NCBI GenBank assembly: GCA_020740775.1
Contig: JAHEWK010000021.1
Location: forward strand, 434,001 to 498,000
From: Ilyonectria destructans
Lineage: Eukaryota; Ascomycota; Sordariomycetes; Hypocreales; Nectriaceae
Length of the DNA: 64,000 bases
Direction: 5' to 3'
Shown in pieces: positions 20,631-33,300 of this stretch; positions within the stretch are counted from its first letter, which is position 1, and each line of letters begins with the position of its first letter. A model generated the notes under the pieces. That model searched no databases. It was not told the origin of the DNA and was given only the letters and a program-made list of their open reading frames with translations. The position numbers and the translations under genes are program-made.

Positions 20631-21506
20631 CTTATAATCTCTAATAAAGTTGCCTAATATTCTGTCTATCTATAGTAGTAGAGTTAGTATCTCTTAACTT
20701 GTCAGCTTAAGGCTTACCGCTAGAATAATATACACGTTATCATCTCAGGCAGTATATACTTCTTAGTAATCAGCCAGATAGCTTATTCTAAAGCTATAAA
20801 ATCAGGTTGCTATTAAATATGTAAGGTTTATTAGAACGGATAGTTTCAGTTGTACGAAACTTATATTATAATAGACAAACTCAGTATAGTCCGGGAGATG
20901 CGCACTGAACTGATAGTCTATAGGCTGTTAGTATAAACTACAGTGTGAACTAATAGTCCACTTAATAGTCCACACTATTAGGAGCGCTGTTTAAAATTGA
21001 AAATATATTACGATTTTTATTTCTTTATACTCTTTTAGCAGAGTAAATAATAGTCATATAACGCAGTTATTAGTATTATTACTCTACTAGAAATTAAACG
21101 CCTCTGACTGGCCTTCTACAACGTTAACATACAAGCATCTCTAGTAGCATTAGAAAGCAACGGAAATAATATTAAATCCATATTCTATCACAATAATTCC
21201 CTCTCATTAGCGACAGCCGTGGGACGTTGGTCATTGCGGGCAAAACAGGACGCGGAAGAGTCATTGGACACTGACACAGAGCCCACCCATGCCCGCATGA
21301 CCTCTGTGCTGGGCTGCTGGCTCACGTGTATCAAAAAGTTTCATGTACTAGCCCATCTGTGCCGGCATTCTTGTAGAGCGAGGATCAAAAGGCAGAACCT
21401 CGTTGTTCCCGATAACAGCATCAGTAAAAAACAAACAGTCTTGTCACCAGTGGGTAGACAACAGGCCCAATGCCGTTCTCATTTGGATGGTATTACGTAT
21501 CTAATG

Positions 21507-24500
21507 CTAGATCCTCACGACAACCTTTCTATATGGCGCAATGGCAACATGACCCAGCAGACCGTTCTCGGACTTTGCGGGTGGGGGGAAAATGAGGCCA
21601 ATGCCCTTCACTATAAGCGGAGGGCTTCCCGCACACCATATATCCGAAAGCATGGATCTGAAGTAGTTCCACATGGTGGTTGGGACGACTGCAAGAACCT
21701 GATTCTGCCCATTGCTAAGCAGAGGTCCGATTTCCGCAACCGGGCGGTTGTAGTTGAGTGGAGCGACGCGTTTTCCGTTGATCCAGAGCCTGATGGCATA
21801 GAAAACTCGATGTAGGTACCGTCGTCACCACCGGCCGGTGGCCAGGTGAATGAACTCCCGTAGTAGCCCACCCCGGACGCATCTGTTAGTTGAGGGCCGA
21901 GATCTGTCCAGGGCTTGAGCGGAACAATAAGCGTATAGGTGGCGTTGTGCTTCGAGGCTATCTCGGAATCGTCAGAAAGGTTCGACGGTGCCTCCCAGTG
22001 TTCGGCGGTCAAGGTCCAGTTCTTGAGTTGAATCGCTGGCGGCACGGCTGATGCATCGATCCTCTTTGTTACGCCATTGTTGAACCCAAGCGTCTCAAAT
22101 GAAGGGGAGGAAACCACTAGTATCTCCAAACCAACACTTGAGTTATACTGGTAACTCTGAATAGACCGAGAATAGACCGAGCGAGTTGAGTGATGTGCGA
22201 TTTGGGCACGGCTACGTCCTTCAGCGGGTTTTTGCTGAACACTATAATCCTCGTCTCATTCCCGTCCAAGGCAAGAGGAATGACAAGCGTTTGGGTCTTT
22301 AGATTAGATGAGTAGTGGGGAATAGGCTCCTTCTTCTCCGTCCAAGAATCAGAGGCATACGGAGTGCTGTGAAGGGTGACTTCAATGTGGCCCGTGGGAG
22401 GCTGGGGAGCTCCGAGGATGAAGACGGCATCCAGCCCATTGGCCTCATCACGGCGCCTGGAGTGAAGCCACGTGCCGTACAACTTGATGCTGACGGCGGG
22501 AACGACTCCAATCTAGCGCAGGACCTTGGCTACATGCCCGGCCTTGACCGTGTAGACGGACGGCAGGGCCTGGAGCAACTTGAATGAAGCCCACGTTCGT
22601 GCCTCGTCCCCTTTGCGGTTAGATGGGTAGTAGACAGGTCGACCAACAATGATGATGGGCAGACCGATCTTGGCGAATCGGATGAGGTCTTTGACAGCTT
22701 TATGGGCGATGCTGCTCCTATCGGGGAGGACGAACGCCTTGAACGATCCAGTCTCGGGGGCGAGCACCTTGTTACTCACAACCGCCTGAGGTAGTTTGAA
22801 GTTATCATGGGTAAGATAAGCGTACGTGTAACCTAGAAAAACATTGTCAGAACGCTGTGGCGGGCTGATACTCGAACCAGCAACTCACCGTCTTTTGATA
22901 AATCGCCGAAAGGATAAATGTCTGCGGGCCACGTCGGATCCGTTGCCGAGACTTTATTGTAGACTGCAACATCCAACTTTGGCAACCCGCTCTGCATGAT
23001 GTGCTGTGCTCGGGCGAGATACTCCATGACCTCGGCCATGCCGTGCTCCCAGGATGGCTGTTTGTTTGAGTAAGCCTCCGAGAATGCGTATTGGAAAAGC
23101 GTGTGGCCTGGCCATGTGGTGTTGTAATAGTTGCCGCTGTACGACTGGCCATGGACGACAAACTTGTTGACGTTGGCCGCAAAGGCGCGGTTGGCCGAGT
23201 AAAGCAGCGACGGAAGTGTGTACGAGTACGCAACTCCCATGGCAGCCCCCAGCTCATTCGAGACGACCCTTTTCCCGGCCAATACGGCCGCCCCGGTGTA
23301 TTGCCTGTAAGCGTCAGGATTGCCATAGAATCCCAGGCTTTCGACTTGGGGTATGTTAACTAATGGCACATGTACCTCCATGTCCATTGGCAAGTTGTAG
23401 GACACCTGAGCCCGGAAGGACACGCCTAGCTCGAGGTTCAGCCAATTCCTGATGTAGTGATGTACTTGTGGTATCCCGCTTCTAGGACGGCTCGATAGTC
23501 GTTGATGACGCCTTGTCCGCGGTCGGGGGTATCCAGAACCGCACGAACCCTCCCAGGGTTCATCGCCTGTATCGCAATGTTGTTGTTTCCAAACATGATG
23601 AGAGGAAGATATGGGCGAACGTCGTAGCCATGGAGCTTCTTGAACTCCAGAGGGAGGTCCCGTGTCCATGATATGTTGGAAACGACTTCCGGACTGTCCT
23701 CCCAGCCTATGCTCCTCAATTAGTATTGCTAACGCAGCCAATTTTTGGCACATGAATGGCATACCAGCCCCAGCCACGTTCTTTAAGAGTAACCTCAAAC
23801 CATCCCCGAGCATTTGCTTCTGCCAAAAGTGAATTGTTGTCCAAGCACCTCGGGTACTAAAGTGGTCCACAGTGTAGCAACCATTTCCCATTATGCTGGC
23901 CGACTCATTGTCGTCATAGTGCAAGTCCTTTCTCAGACTTCGCCTCTGCAAAAGGCGAACATCCATTGCTCCTTGCCGTCGTCGGCTTGGGGAATCTTCC
24001 GGGCTAGCTTACCGTCGGGCCAGACCTGGTCAGATCGCGAAGCGAGGGTGCCCTCCTCCACAACCAAGAGAGTGTAGTTGTAAGCTGGGCTTGGCTCCAC
24101 CGAGCTACTCTTGATGCTTGCTGAAACGAGGGAGATGAGCTCCCCCGATCCCCATCCGGGAATCTGGCCACCGAGCAAGCCATTGGCAGGGACAGGCGCT
24201 GAAAAAGGCACCTAAGGTTAGCTGTTAGAACGAGGCGAAGATGGATGGACAAGGTCGAGCAGGGGCGGCAATATCACGGTAGGAGCAAGGGCCATGAGAT
24301 AAAATGCTCACCAAATCCCACTGTAGACCTTCATCGTCAGACTCGGCAGGAACTCCTTGGCCCTGGTTTGGACCGAGGGAAAAGTCCATGATGAGACCAC
24401 GAGACTTGTGCACTTCCAGAGCCTGACGGAAGAGCTCGAGGAACGGCCGAGTTGCATACCCGTACTTGGTCCAATCCGCCCCAGGAGGAACACCGCCGGC

Positions 24501-24749
24501 ATCACCACCATACTGATAAAAGGGGATGAACTCGGCGCCTCCCGCCCCTATGTCGGCGGCGCGGCCAATGTCTGCCATGACAGTGGAGCCATATACGCTG
24601 GCATCAGGAAGCCAATACCGAAAGAGCGGACGGGAGGCGACAGGATGCTTGCTGAAGGCTTCATGGCCTGCGCGAAGGGCGGGAGAGGCGGCAGAGGTGG
24701 AGGAGGCAAGCAACGAAAAGGCTCAAGTGGCCCAAACAAGCTGCTTCAT
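21507..24749 (-). pseudogene. GH106 alpha-L-rhamnosidase-like secreted hydrolase, broken
   Basis: The family hydrolyses alpha-L-rhamnosides. Motifs in order: FRYWLPDASVYGSTVMADI, GAGGAEFIPFYQYGG, DFSLGPNQGQGVP, YTVDHFSTRGAWTTI, WEDSPEV after a good intron (about 23720-23780), QVSYNLPMDMEVHVP, AGKRVVSNELGA, KFVVHGQSYSGNYY, and a C-terminal NGKRVAPLNYNRP. Introns at about 24310-24210 and 22890-22830 are normal. Damage: TGA at codon 9 inside the signal peptide (24723-24725); frameshifts near 23950, 23450 and 21808; TAG near 22514; and an 11-bp tandem duplication (GAATAGACCGA twice, about 22156) that shifts frame. Family call GH106 is from motif memory and is less certain than the pseudogene call. 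Confidence 0.8.
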
Positions 24750-25700
24750 GGTAGATGCTGGCGCAGAGGCTAAGAAGGGCCGGGGTAACGGGTTGAAGCG
24801 AGGACTGCGTTGGGAAAGATGAGGATACTATAAGATGCCACGCCAAGCCTTGTTGACTTCGGCATGTGATTCATTGGACATTGACGGAGTGCAGTTCATG
24901 AAGCTGGCCCAACACGGGGCTTCAGAAGTCAGTCCCGGTAGTGCTTGACGCAAGTGTCACCCGAACTCCATAGTCCGGACGCTTCGACCTCCACCAAGAG
25001 CCAAGCAAGCTATCCTCGGCTGGTTGCAGAAATTGGTTCCGTAGCTTCCAAAGTAGTCCGGCTTCAGAAAGCGTCGTGCTGGAGCAAATTCTGGGAGCCC
25101 CTGCTTCCCGAGTTGTCGATCCGGCTTGGGGTATGAATCCGGCCTGGTAGGCCCCGATGCATACGGGGCAAAGCAGGGGGGGTTTGCTGCCAGGGCCTCG
25201 AAAACACGGTCGAGATGCTTGGCAGGCCGGGCGTAACAATAATGCTGGAATGGCGGTTTTTTTCTTCTTCTTTTTTTTTTGGAATAATGGATGACATTCG
25301 GTTGAATGCTCCTGTTGTGCACAAGATGCTTTGAAGCTTCTTAACATAGAAGTTACAGCACTCTAGCGACAGCATCCATGGCTCGTATATATCTCTATCC
25401 CCGTATGCTTGAACATGGTTACATCAGTAGATTACGGTTCTGTATTGGATTGAAATTTTCAAAAGCTATTGAACACTGAAATGTATCAGACATGCCTCTT
25501 GGCTCTTGCAGCACCCAACTACGCCACGCCCACAAAGGACTAAGCTAATACGGGCTTCACTCACCCAAGTGTTCTCGCTTGAGAAGTGACATAATCATGT
25601 CACAGGTGTGGAATCTACAACCCTCCTCTTTGAGTCAGGGTTGAATGAATGGACAGCCAGAAGTCACAGGTGGACTTGAGCCCTTGTTTATCAGAGATCA
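24750..25700. other. Intergenic, no gene seen
   Basis: Region between the start of the GH106 pseudogene and the 3' end of the split carboxylesterase. It has a T-rich run at 25258-25280. ORFs here lack family motifs. Confidence 0.45.
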
Positions 25701-26984
25701 AGTGAAATCCACCATTCGTCATATTGAGAACACTGCCCAACATCTCCGATCGGGTGCCCGAAGCCTTGGGCCAGGGGATAGTGCCGAAAGGGCATGGCTC
25801 ACGACGTAGCTCTGGAACGAGTTGAAGACGTTCTTGTTGCCAAAGTAGTCGGTGACAGAAAGAGTCGTTCCGTTGGCGTCGATGGCCAGGGTTGGGTTAT
25901 AGAAGACGGCGGGCAGCACCTGGCCGTGTAAGCCGCCGCTGCCTCCCGAGAACTGCATGTTGAAAGACCTATCGGGAAACGCATTCGTGATCCAGCGGTA
26001 GTTGCATGCAAATACTACATCCTTCAGGACCTCGGCCTGGCGAGCCACCGGATACGAGTAGTTTTTGAGGGGATACTTTGCAGCTATCGAGGCGACGACA
26101 TCTAGGTGGACAAACGCGTCCAGAAGAAACTATAGAAATCCAGAATCGGTATTGATCGACTTGTCGACAAACAGACCGGCATCTTCCGCAGAGTGCGAGA
26201 CGATCAGCGAGACGATCGGCGAGACGAGATGTTTCCGGTACCATGCACCACCACCCTTTCGACAACCCCACCCTTTCGTCAGGCAAAAAAAAATTCCACC
26301 ACCAAAACTCAACACTTTCATTTACACACAGTTTGACCAGAATAAAAGTTATTTGAGAGCAGTTGCTTCTATCAAGTATAGAATTGATTGAAATTTCTGT
26401 TTCCGTTCTCATACTGTTCAGTGGGGCACGTGATATATGTGGGTAGTGGTAAGGAAATATCACCACTTCAACCCCCAATTTCCTCACCGCTCCTTCTCAG
26501 CATTACTCCTGCTAGTCTCTCACAACACGATCAAAATGCCTTCATCTCGGCCTCGTTGGAAATATACAGAAGACGACATGGCCAAGGCTATATTGGATGT
26601 CACCGATAATGGCTTTTCACCCCCTCAGGCGGCTCAGCGACGCGGCGTGCCTCGAACAACTCTAATCGACAGACTTAACGGCCAGACACCCGTAAAAGAG
26701 CAAATCCAGCCTGGTCAACGGTTATCCAAGAATCAAGAAGACAAATTGGTTTTCTGGATTCTTCGTCAGGAGTCTCTGGGATACGCTCCGTCCCACAATC
26801 AGATTCGCGCTTGCGTCATGGGCCTGCTAAGACAACAAGGCGACCAACCGGAATTAGGACGCAACTGGGTGACCAGATTCATTGAGCGCCGCTCAGGCCT
26901 TAGGACTAAGATGGGTAGACGCCAAGAAGCCAATAGGTTTGACTCTTTCACGCCTAAAGCGGTTCATTGGTACTTCGATATCAG

Positions 26985-29900
26985 CAGGGTTGGAAATCGA
27001 TCGAGCGATCGATTTGATCGATTCGATTAATCGATTGGATTTCGATTTCGATCGTATCGATCCAGCCCTCAATCGATCGATTTGATCGTCGATCGCCACA
27101 TACATTGAAAGTGTCCCGGGTAGGTTGCGTAGGGCAGTTCATACGCGGCGGTTCCATCGCTGGACGCGTCTGCAAAAACACCCTTGTAAGCCACAAAGCA
27201 GCCACAACGGAACGTGCGGAACGGGATATGACTCAAAGGAAAGGGGCTGGGTAGTCAATTTGAGGGGGCAGAGGATTCTCTACTGTACCTTATCCTGCAC
27301 CATGGTCTCCTCTTCTCTCCGCGCTTACAGCTCCGCCAAGGTATGGTCAATGGACTCTGACCGTTCGCAAACACAATCAACTTTGCCCGACGAGACTTCA
27401 TAGATTCGACCCTTACTAGCCTCGCAACCTGGGATTTGACCTCTGGGCTGTTTGTGGGCATTTCCAATCGCCATGGACTCGTTTGATGACGACATCGATG
27501 ATATCTCCTCAACGCTGCCGCCTTCTGAGCCGTCAACCAGTTCAGCCTCAACGAACTATACACCCAGCAGGTTTCCGGATTATAACACTTGGACGACTGA
27601 TAAATTCGAGCGGTTCCCTGGATTCACGATATGTCACGACTCTTCTCGAGAGCGGACATGGTGGTGGCAATTCGGATTCAGAATGAAGGACAACAGGTCT
27701 CAGCCGCACAAGATCGTATGGATTTGCGAGAGGTGTTTCCTTCGTAACAGGCTGAGGACTACACTTTACGTCTTTATCGCTTCAACTGCCGGGAGCATTG
27801 TCCGACATCTGAGAAAGGAGCACAAGGTCGTGGTTTGTGCCATCCCTCCGTGCCGTCTCTCCACGTCGTTCGATTATGCCTGCTAACTAGTCAGCCACCC
27901 TCTAGACAACGTGCAGGACCAGCTCCCAGGAGTGAAGGTTCAGACCGAAACATACTTGATATGCTTCACGCCGACCCAACAAACCCTCGAGATCAAACCC
28001 TTCTCGGCAATCTACAGACGTTATTCGATCCGAAGATGAATCAACTGCTGCTGCTCGACTGGCTTACATACCATAACCTCCCCTTCAATCTCGTAAACTC
28101 TGAGCGCTTCAAACGAGTCCTTCTCTACAACAACCCGTCTCTTCAGGAAGGGCAGATACCAACCGGCAAGACGCTTGTGAATCTGCTAACAAACGAATAC
28201 AACCGAGCTCTTGGTCCAATTCAAATGCTGCTTCACAGAGCGAGAAGCATGATTCATTTTACTTTCGACGGCTGGACTTCCCGACAAAACATATCATTCC
28301 TTGGTATCAACGCCCACTTTATCGACCGAGATTGGAAACAATGGAGAATCCTTTTGGCTTTGCCAGCTCTCAGGAAGCGTCATACTGGGGCAGCACTTGC
28401 AGATGAAGTTGCAGATACAATATGCGCGTTTGGTCTTCAAGAGAGGTACAGACCCATAGTCAACACGTCTTGGGTCAGCAAACTGACAATGTTAACTGTT
28501 ATTCGGGTTCAGAATCGGATACTACACGCTTGACAACGCTACGAATAATGATACGGCTATAGAAGCACTTGCCGCTGAGTTCGATTTCGACAAGGATGAG
28601 CGTCGCATTCGCTGTGCCCCTCATTTTCTGAACCTGGTAGTCAGGGCTATGATGTATGGCAGCAAAAGAGACAATTTTGTTGAGCTGCTTGCGCATTGGG
28701 GCGACAAGGACTTTATGACTGAAGAAGACGAGCAGCGCGAGTTGTCCGACGCCATCAATGAACTGAGGACGGACGACGACTTTGGCACGCCGAACGTGGA
28801 AGAAGACTTGGAGTTTGAGACAGCCCCAGAAGAGAGCCAAGATGAGTGCCAAGTCCCTGAGATCATCAACGCCGAGAAGGTGGACAAGTACCGCAAGTTT
28901 GGGCCATTTGGCAAGCTACACAATATTGGCATTGCTCTTCGAACGAGCAGTCAACTTCTAGAGGGCTTTTGTGAAGCTCAACGGCAAACCGCCCCGACCG
29001 AACCTGTCCTTGCGTGGGTTCAAAACGTCTGCACACGCTGGCAATCCGATGAGGCAATGGCCTCGCGCGCTCTGCTGAAACGTTCGGCCTTAAACAGGAT
29101 GATTTCCATCATCGAGGAACGATGGGTCAGCCAAGGTGGCAAAGAACAAGACAGACCAGCGATATTGAAAGAAAAACTCTCTCTTGAGGAATGGAAGGTT
29201 GTTGCTGCGCTTCAGAAAATCCTTCAACCATTCAAGGTCGCGTCAAAGCAACTCCAGGGCGAGGGTATTGCTGGCAAACGCTCAACTTCAGGAGGGTTCG
29301 ATGAGTACTTCCAGGTGGTGGAGATGCTTCTTGACCATCTCGAGCTGGCCGTCCAAGGGGTGATAATCGAAGAGAACGACGACCATATCATGGAAGAGGT
29401 TCACCTATTCGATGACATGGATGCGAAGACCCGTCGGCTGTTGAAGATTTACATCAAGCTCGGATGGAAGAAGCTGAACGACTACTACGGCAAGCTGACC
29501 TCTACCGCCTACGTAGCGGCAGTTGTATTCCACCCGTGTAAGAAATGGCGAACTCTAGAGCAACTTTGGAACCAGCTGCCGTCTCGTCAGACGTCAGAAT
29601 GGAGGAAGACTTATGAGAGAAGCTTAAGAAGAGTCTGGGAAGAGAAGTACAAGAACATGGCTCATGAAGTAGCCTGTAATGCCGCTTCAGCAGCTGGGAC
29701 TAGTAATGGCTTGGACTATATTGAGCGCCGACTAGCATTCAGTCGGTCATTGACTCGTCCTGACTCTCAAGGACTACAGAGTAAAGGACCAAAGCAGTCA
29801 GCCGCGTTGCCAGCACAGGACGAGCTTGATCAGTATCTATCAGAGCCACCGGTGGACAACACTGCATACAAAGCTGACCCAATTGCTTGGTGGAGGGACG

Positions 29901-30366
29901 TCGGCGTTGTGCGTTTTCCTCGGTTGTCTTATATGGCTGTTGACTTTCTTACTATCGCGTCGTCTTCAGCAGAAACGGAGAGAGATTTCAGCAGTTGCGG
30001 GAGGATGGTAACACCACTCAGATCTCGCCTGCGACGCCATATTGTGGCCATGGCTCAGTGCCTTCGTTCCTGGAGTAAAGCTGGCATATATCAGCCAGCC
30101 CTTCCTCTTAGTCTCCTTGAAGGGGACAATTGGAGACAAGTACTTCAATTGGTGGGCAGGATCACCGTAGATAGGGATAATGAGGACCAGCATTGATCGA
30201 TTTGATCGATTCGATCGACGATCGAATCGATTTCAATTAGTGATCGATCGATATCGATCGACTGAGAGGGCCGCTCGATCGATATCGATCGATTGAAGGT
30301 GACGATCGATATAAATCGATCGATCAGGCCTCGGAAATCGATCGATACGATCGATTTCCAACTCTG
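26985..30366 (+). mobile_element. hAT-2: complete hAT transposon nested in pogo
   Basis: 3382 bp. Ends CAG(G/A)GTTGGAAATCGATCG in inverted orientation, TSD GATATCAG at 26977-26984 and 30367-30374. Subterminal regions (27000-27090, 30195-30360) are packed with ATCGATCGAT words, likely transposase-binding repeats. It carries one transposase gene with two small introns. Different TIR and different protein from hAT-1. Confidence 0.96.
27473..30196 (+). CDS. hAT-family transposase (second type)
   Basis: Exons 27473-27832, 27895-28445 and 28513-30196 sum to 865 codons with no stop, so it looks intact (864 residues). A BED-like zinc finger (ICERCF...HLRKEH) lies at residues about 90-120. The catalytic region includes [16 protein letters not shown] and, across the second intron, [14 protein letters not shown]. 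The dimerisation region at the C terminus reads [20 protein letters not shown] then [10 protein letters not shown]. The first intron has a CTAAC branch site just before its TCAG acceptor. It is only distantly similar to the hAT-1 protein. Confidence 0.93.
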
Positions 30367-33300
30367 GATATCAGGGAGGGCCAGTACGGCTGGATTCGGC
30401 CTGAGAACACTGTTAACGTTGACGAAGGAGGCATCATGATTGGTTTTGGCAAGCCTCTATTTCTATTTTCTCTATAGTTTTGAAATTCGACTAACTAGAC
30501 TCTCTCCGTTAGGGTTGGATAGCCTGGTGGTCGGAAGCGCGAACCTGAAGCGGAAAGCTCTTCTCAAGGGACCACAAACTCGAAGTTGGACCTCGTTCAT
30601 CGAAGCTATCACTGCTGACGGCGGCGCCTTAACTCCTGGCATAATATTCAAGGGGAAGGAACTCCAAAAACAGTGGTTTCTTGACGAATTCAAGAAGATA
30701 GCCGACTGGCATTACATAACTTCACCTAATGGGTGGACTGACGACCACATTGGTGTTGAATGGCTTGAAAGAGTCTATTTGCCCCAGACCAAGCCTAACG
30801 CCGAGTCTGATGCCAGATTAATCATTCTAGACGGCCATGGGAGTCATGCAACGGTACTTCCTTTGTTTCCTTAGCCAAAGGTTAGTGCTAACCGAGCCAA
30901 GGACGAATGGATGGCTACGTGCTTTCTGAACAACGTTTACTGTTGCTACCTTCCAGCACATTGCTCCCATGGACTTCAGCCATTAGATAATGGAGTATTT
31001 AACGCCTCCAAAGCTGCATATCGTCGAGAGCTGGAAAAATTCGCTTCCCTGACCGATTCTGCTCCCATGGATAAGGTCAATTTCATCAGAGCCTACGCCA
31101 AGGCTCGTGAAGTGGGAATGACTAAGAAGAATATACTCTCCGGCTGGAGAGTTACTGGTAATTGGCCAATTTCACGAGCCAAAGCTCTGCGGCATCCAGA
31201 AATCCAAGAGGATAGGCCGAATGACAGCCCGAAAAGGATTCCGGAGCGGGCGCCATATTTCGGCTCGGATGATACACCAAAAACCAGCCGCCAGATTCGT
31301 GATCTTGGGCTGAACAAAACACCAAAGACGCGGAGACGGTATAACGTGATAGCAAAAGGGTTTGAGACGCAGCAGCAGACGTTAGCGGCTCATGCAATGA
31401 GAATTGCTGGTCTGGAGGAGGAACTGGCTCGTTCGAAGAGACGGAAGAAGAGGAAGGCTGTACCTAATCCCAATAAGCGTTTCGTGACTCTGGGCGAGGC
31501 CCTAGCGGCTGGAGAAGTCACTACCGAAAAAGGAAGTGAAAAGAAGCTTGCTGTGGTGGATGATAGCTCTTCGGAGGAGTCAGGGTCAGAATCGGAGGCT
31601 GCTTCGGTTATTGAAGTCAGAGAGGAAACCATACCACCTCAGCGCACCACTCGATCTGGGCGGGTAGTCAAAAGACCTAAATATCAATAGAAATATCAAT
31701 TTCAAATTTACAGGAGGTAACCATTGGCAAATAACTTTTATTTTGGCCGAATTCTGTGTAAGTGAAATAGCTGAGTTTTGGTGGTGAATTTTTTTTTTGC
31801 CTGACAAAAGGGTGGGGTTGTCGAAAGGGTGGTGGTGCATGGTAGTGGCCTTGCAGGATCAGGTAAGCTCAGGTACGCTACGGCTGTCACGACCAGGGGC
31901 TGGGCCTCACCTTTGGCCAGCTCCAGATACGCTGCCTGGTGGATCAAGTTCCCGTCTGGCACCCGACCAAGCTGTGGCTTTTGAATTGTGAAGGACACTC
32001 CCGTCATTGCAACCTGCCCGCGGATAAGATCCTGTGGACTCGCAGCACGCAGGCAAGGAAAGCCTCCGCCGGCAGATTCTCCCCAGGCGGAGACTTGTTG
32101 GCAATCTCCGCCGACTAGATGGATGTACTTTTGAACCCATTTGAACGCCAGACGTTGATCCAGCAGGTCAAGGTTCGTAGCACCAGCACGCTCAGCGCTG
32201 GTGCCGCCCAGCCCGTCGAAGACACCAAGCTGGTTTATGTAAGCGAGTGAAAACCGAGAAGAACATGTTTGACGGAGAGTTGGAGCAGGCCGCGTATGTA
32301 AGGGGACCCCTTACTCCGTAGTTGATTGTGACTACGATAGCTCGGCCCTTGGATTGATGGACAAGACCGGTGCCATCGTACAGGCCAATGACATCAAGCA
32401 TGTCCTTGGAGCCGGTGGTATATCTGCATAAAACACTTAGCCTCCCCTTTTCAGCCGAGATGAAGCGCGTTCTTACCCCCCGCCGTGAACAAAGACTACC
32501 ACGGGCAGCTTTTGGTTCGACCCGAGCGCTTCTTCTGGAACATACAGATCAAGGAAGAGGCAGTCCGGAGACAAATAAGAAAAGGCTTAGTCTTGCACTA
32601 TCCACATTTGGAACATGGTAGAAAGGAGAGTTCACCTTCAGAATATACCTTGTTGCTCAACTAGTATAGGGTAATTTGGTTCAAATCTGGCACGGAATAT
32701 TCGTCGCGCCGTTGGACCAAGTGTGCGCTCCTGTCAGTGCCCGAGGTGTGAAACTGCATGCAAGCCGCGCCGATGGATCCATCTTGAATTCCAGATACCG
32801 GCTGCGGTGGTTCCGGTCTGGCAAAACGACGGCTGCCCGTGGGTGTTGCACCGTAACGGATATTCTTGACGTGTAGACCTGAGCTGGTCAGTCTGAGGCC
32901 GCCTGAGTAAGGGCATATGCGATATACCTTGGCCGCCTCGTAGTACTGGGCAGCTCGCCACGTCCCGGCAGCCGCCACACTGCGCGACCTCATCTTCTGA
33001 GCCAGGGCCAGCCTATTCTGGCCACTCGCGATGCCGAGCTGGCCCTTACTTCGTATCTCTTCAGGTGTGCTATTGCTTGTTGGGCTGCGTAAACATGGGC
33101 AGGTACACGTTTCAGCTAGCAGATACCTCAACCGTCGCCGAGTACCTAAAATGCTAGTATCTGACAAACCTGAGTGGTTCCGGGCAGCCTAATCAGCAAT
33201 AACGCACCCTAATAGATCTGATCACAAAGCTTAGGGGGCTCGAGCATGAAAATCGGATGATGGACGGGTTGAACAATCACAACGCTCGTTACTACTAATG

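Larger units (their letters stand above)
17604..21190. mobile_element. RIP-eroded LTR element X, internal region
   Basis: Very AT-rich DNA with no open frame. About 17690-18110 is a transition-riddled copy of 100-535. Fossil Ty3 reverse transcriptase can still be read: LRKILIELLDKEFIYISSF with AALVLLVKK at about 18535-18630, and after the solo LTR ELNSITKKN, then KLNIITAFNKV at about 19050-19200, with many stops. Insertions inside it: solo LTR 18631-19040, MITEs 19224-20099, solo LTR 20428-20630. The mutation spectrum and stops show an old, RIP-silenced copy. A short GGCAATAGGT tandem run lies at about 18204-18240. The 20640-21190 part holds no recognisable gene. Confidence 0.8.
26536..31690 (+). 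pseudogene. pogo/Fot1 DDE_1 transposase, interrupted by hAT-2
   Basis: Exons: 26536-26984 joined by removal of hAT-2 to 30375-30448, then 30513-30853 and 30902-31690. Lengths sum to exactly 551 codons, so only the insertion breaks it. The N terminus is a psq-type helix-turn-helix (TEDDMAKAILDVTDNGFSPP) and a CENP-B-type second domain (GRNWVTRFIERRSGLRTKMG). The catalytic DDE region includes NVDEGGIMIGFG and IILDGHGSH, followed by LPAHCSHGLQPLDNGVF. The intron at 30449-30512 starts GC rather than GT. The C-terminal tail is basic and acidic (KRRKKRKAV, then EESGSESEAA). The insertion lies between the DNA-binding and catalytic halves. Confidence 0.92.
26241..31842 (+). mobile_element. pogo/Fot1-type DNA transposon, itself interrupted by hAT-2
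   Basis: Terminal inverted repeats begin CCATGCACCACCACCCTTTC at both ends and extend about 120 bp with some differences. TA target duplication lies at 26239-26240 and 31843-31844. Without the nested hAT (26985-30366 plus one 8-bp TSD) it is about 2.2 kb, normal for Fot1-like elements. It encodes one transposase and sits in the carboxylesterase coding sequence. Confidence 0.94.
25719..32993 (-). pseudogene. Carboxylesterase type B, split by a nested transposon
   Basis: N-terminal part right of the insertion: NIRYGATPTGSRRFARPEPP (about 32850), SPDCLFLDLYVP and PVVVFVHGGG (about 32500), an intron, GLYDGTGLVHQSKG, NLDLLDQRLAFKWVQKYI, and the nucleophile elbow WGESAGGG (about 32070). C-terminal part left of it: VSHSAEDAGLFVDKSINTDS (about 26190), YPLKNYSYPVARQAEVLKDV, and LHGQVLPAVFYN (about 25900). 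If pogo (26241-31842) and one TA are ignored, an intron ending CCTGCAAG lets ELAKG run into HYRKHLVSPIVSLIVSHS in frame, so this was one gene. An in-frame TAG also lies near 26130. The precise 5' start is uncertain; Met at 32993 is the best ATG found. Confidence 0.85.

Noticed and set aside
21219..21815. 198-codon plus-strand ORF
   Set aside because: Antisense to the 3' end of the GH106 pseudogene, whose conserved motifs lie on the minus strand.
25258..25290. T-rich run as a non-LTR element poly-A tail
   Set aside because: No adjacent reverse transcriptase fragment or target duplication; probably simple repeat.
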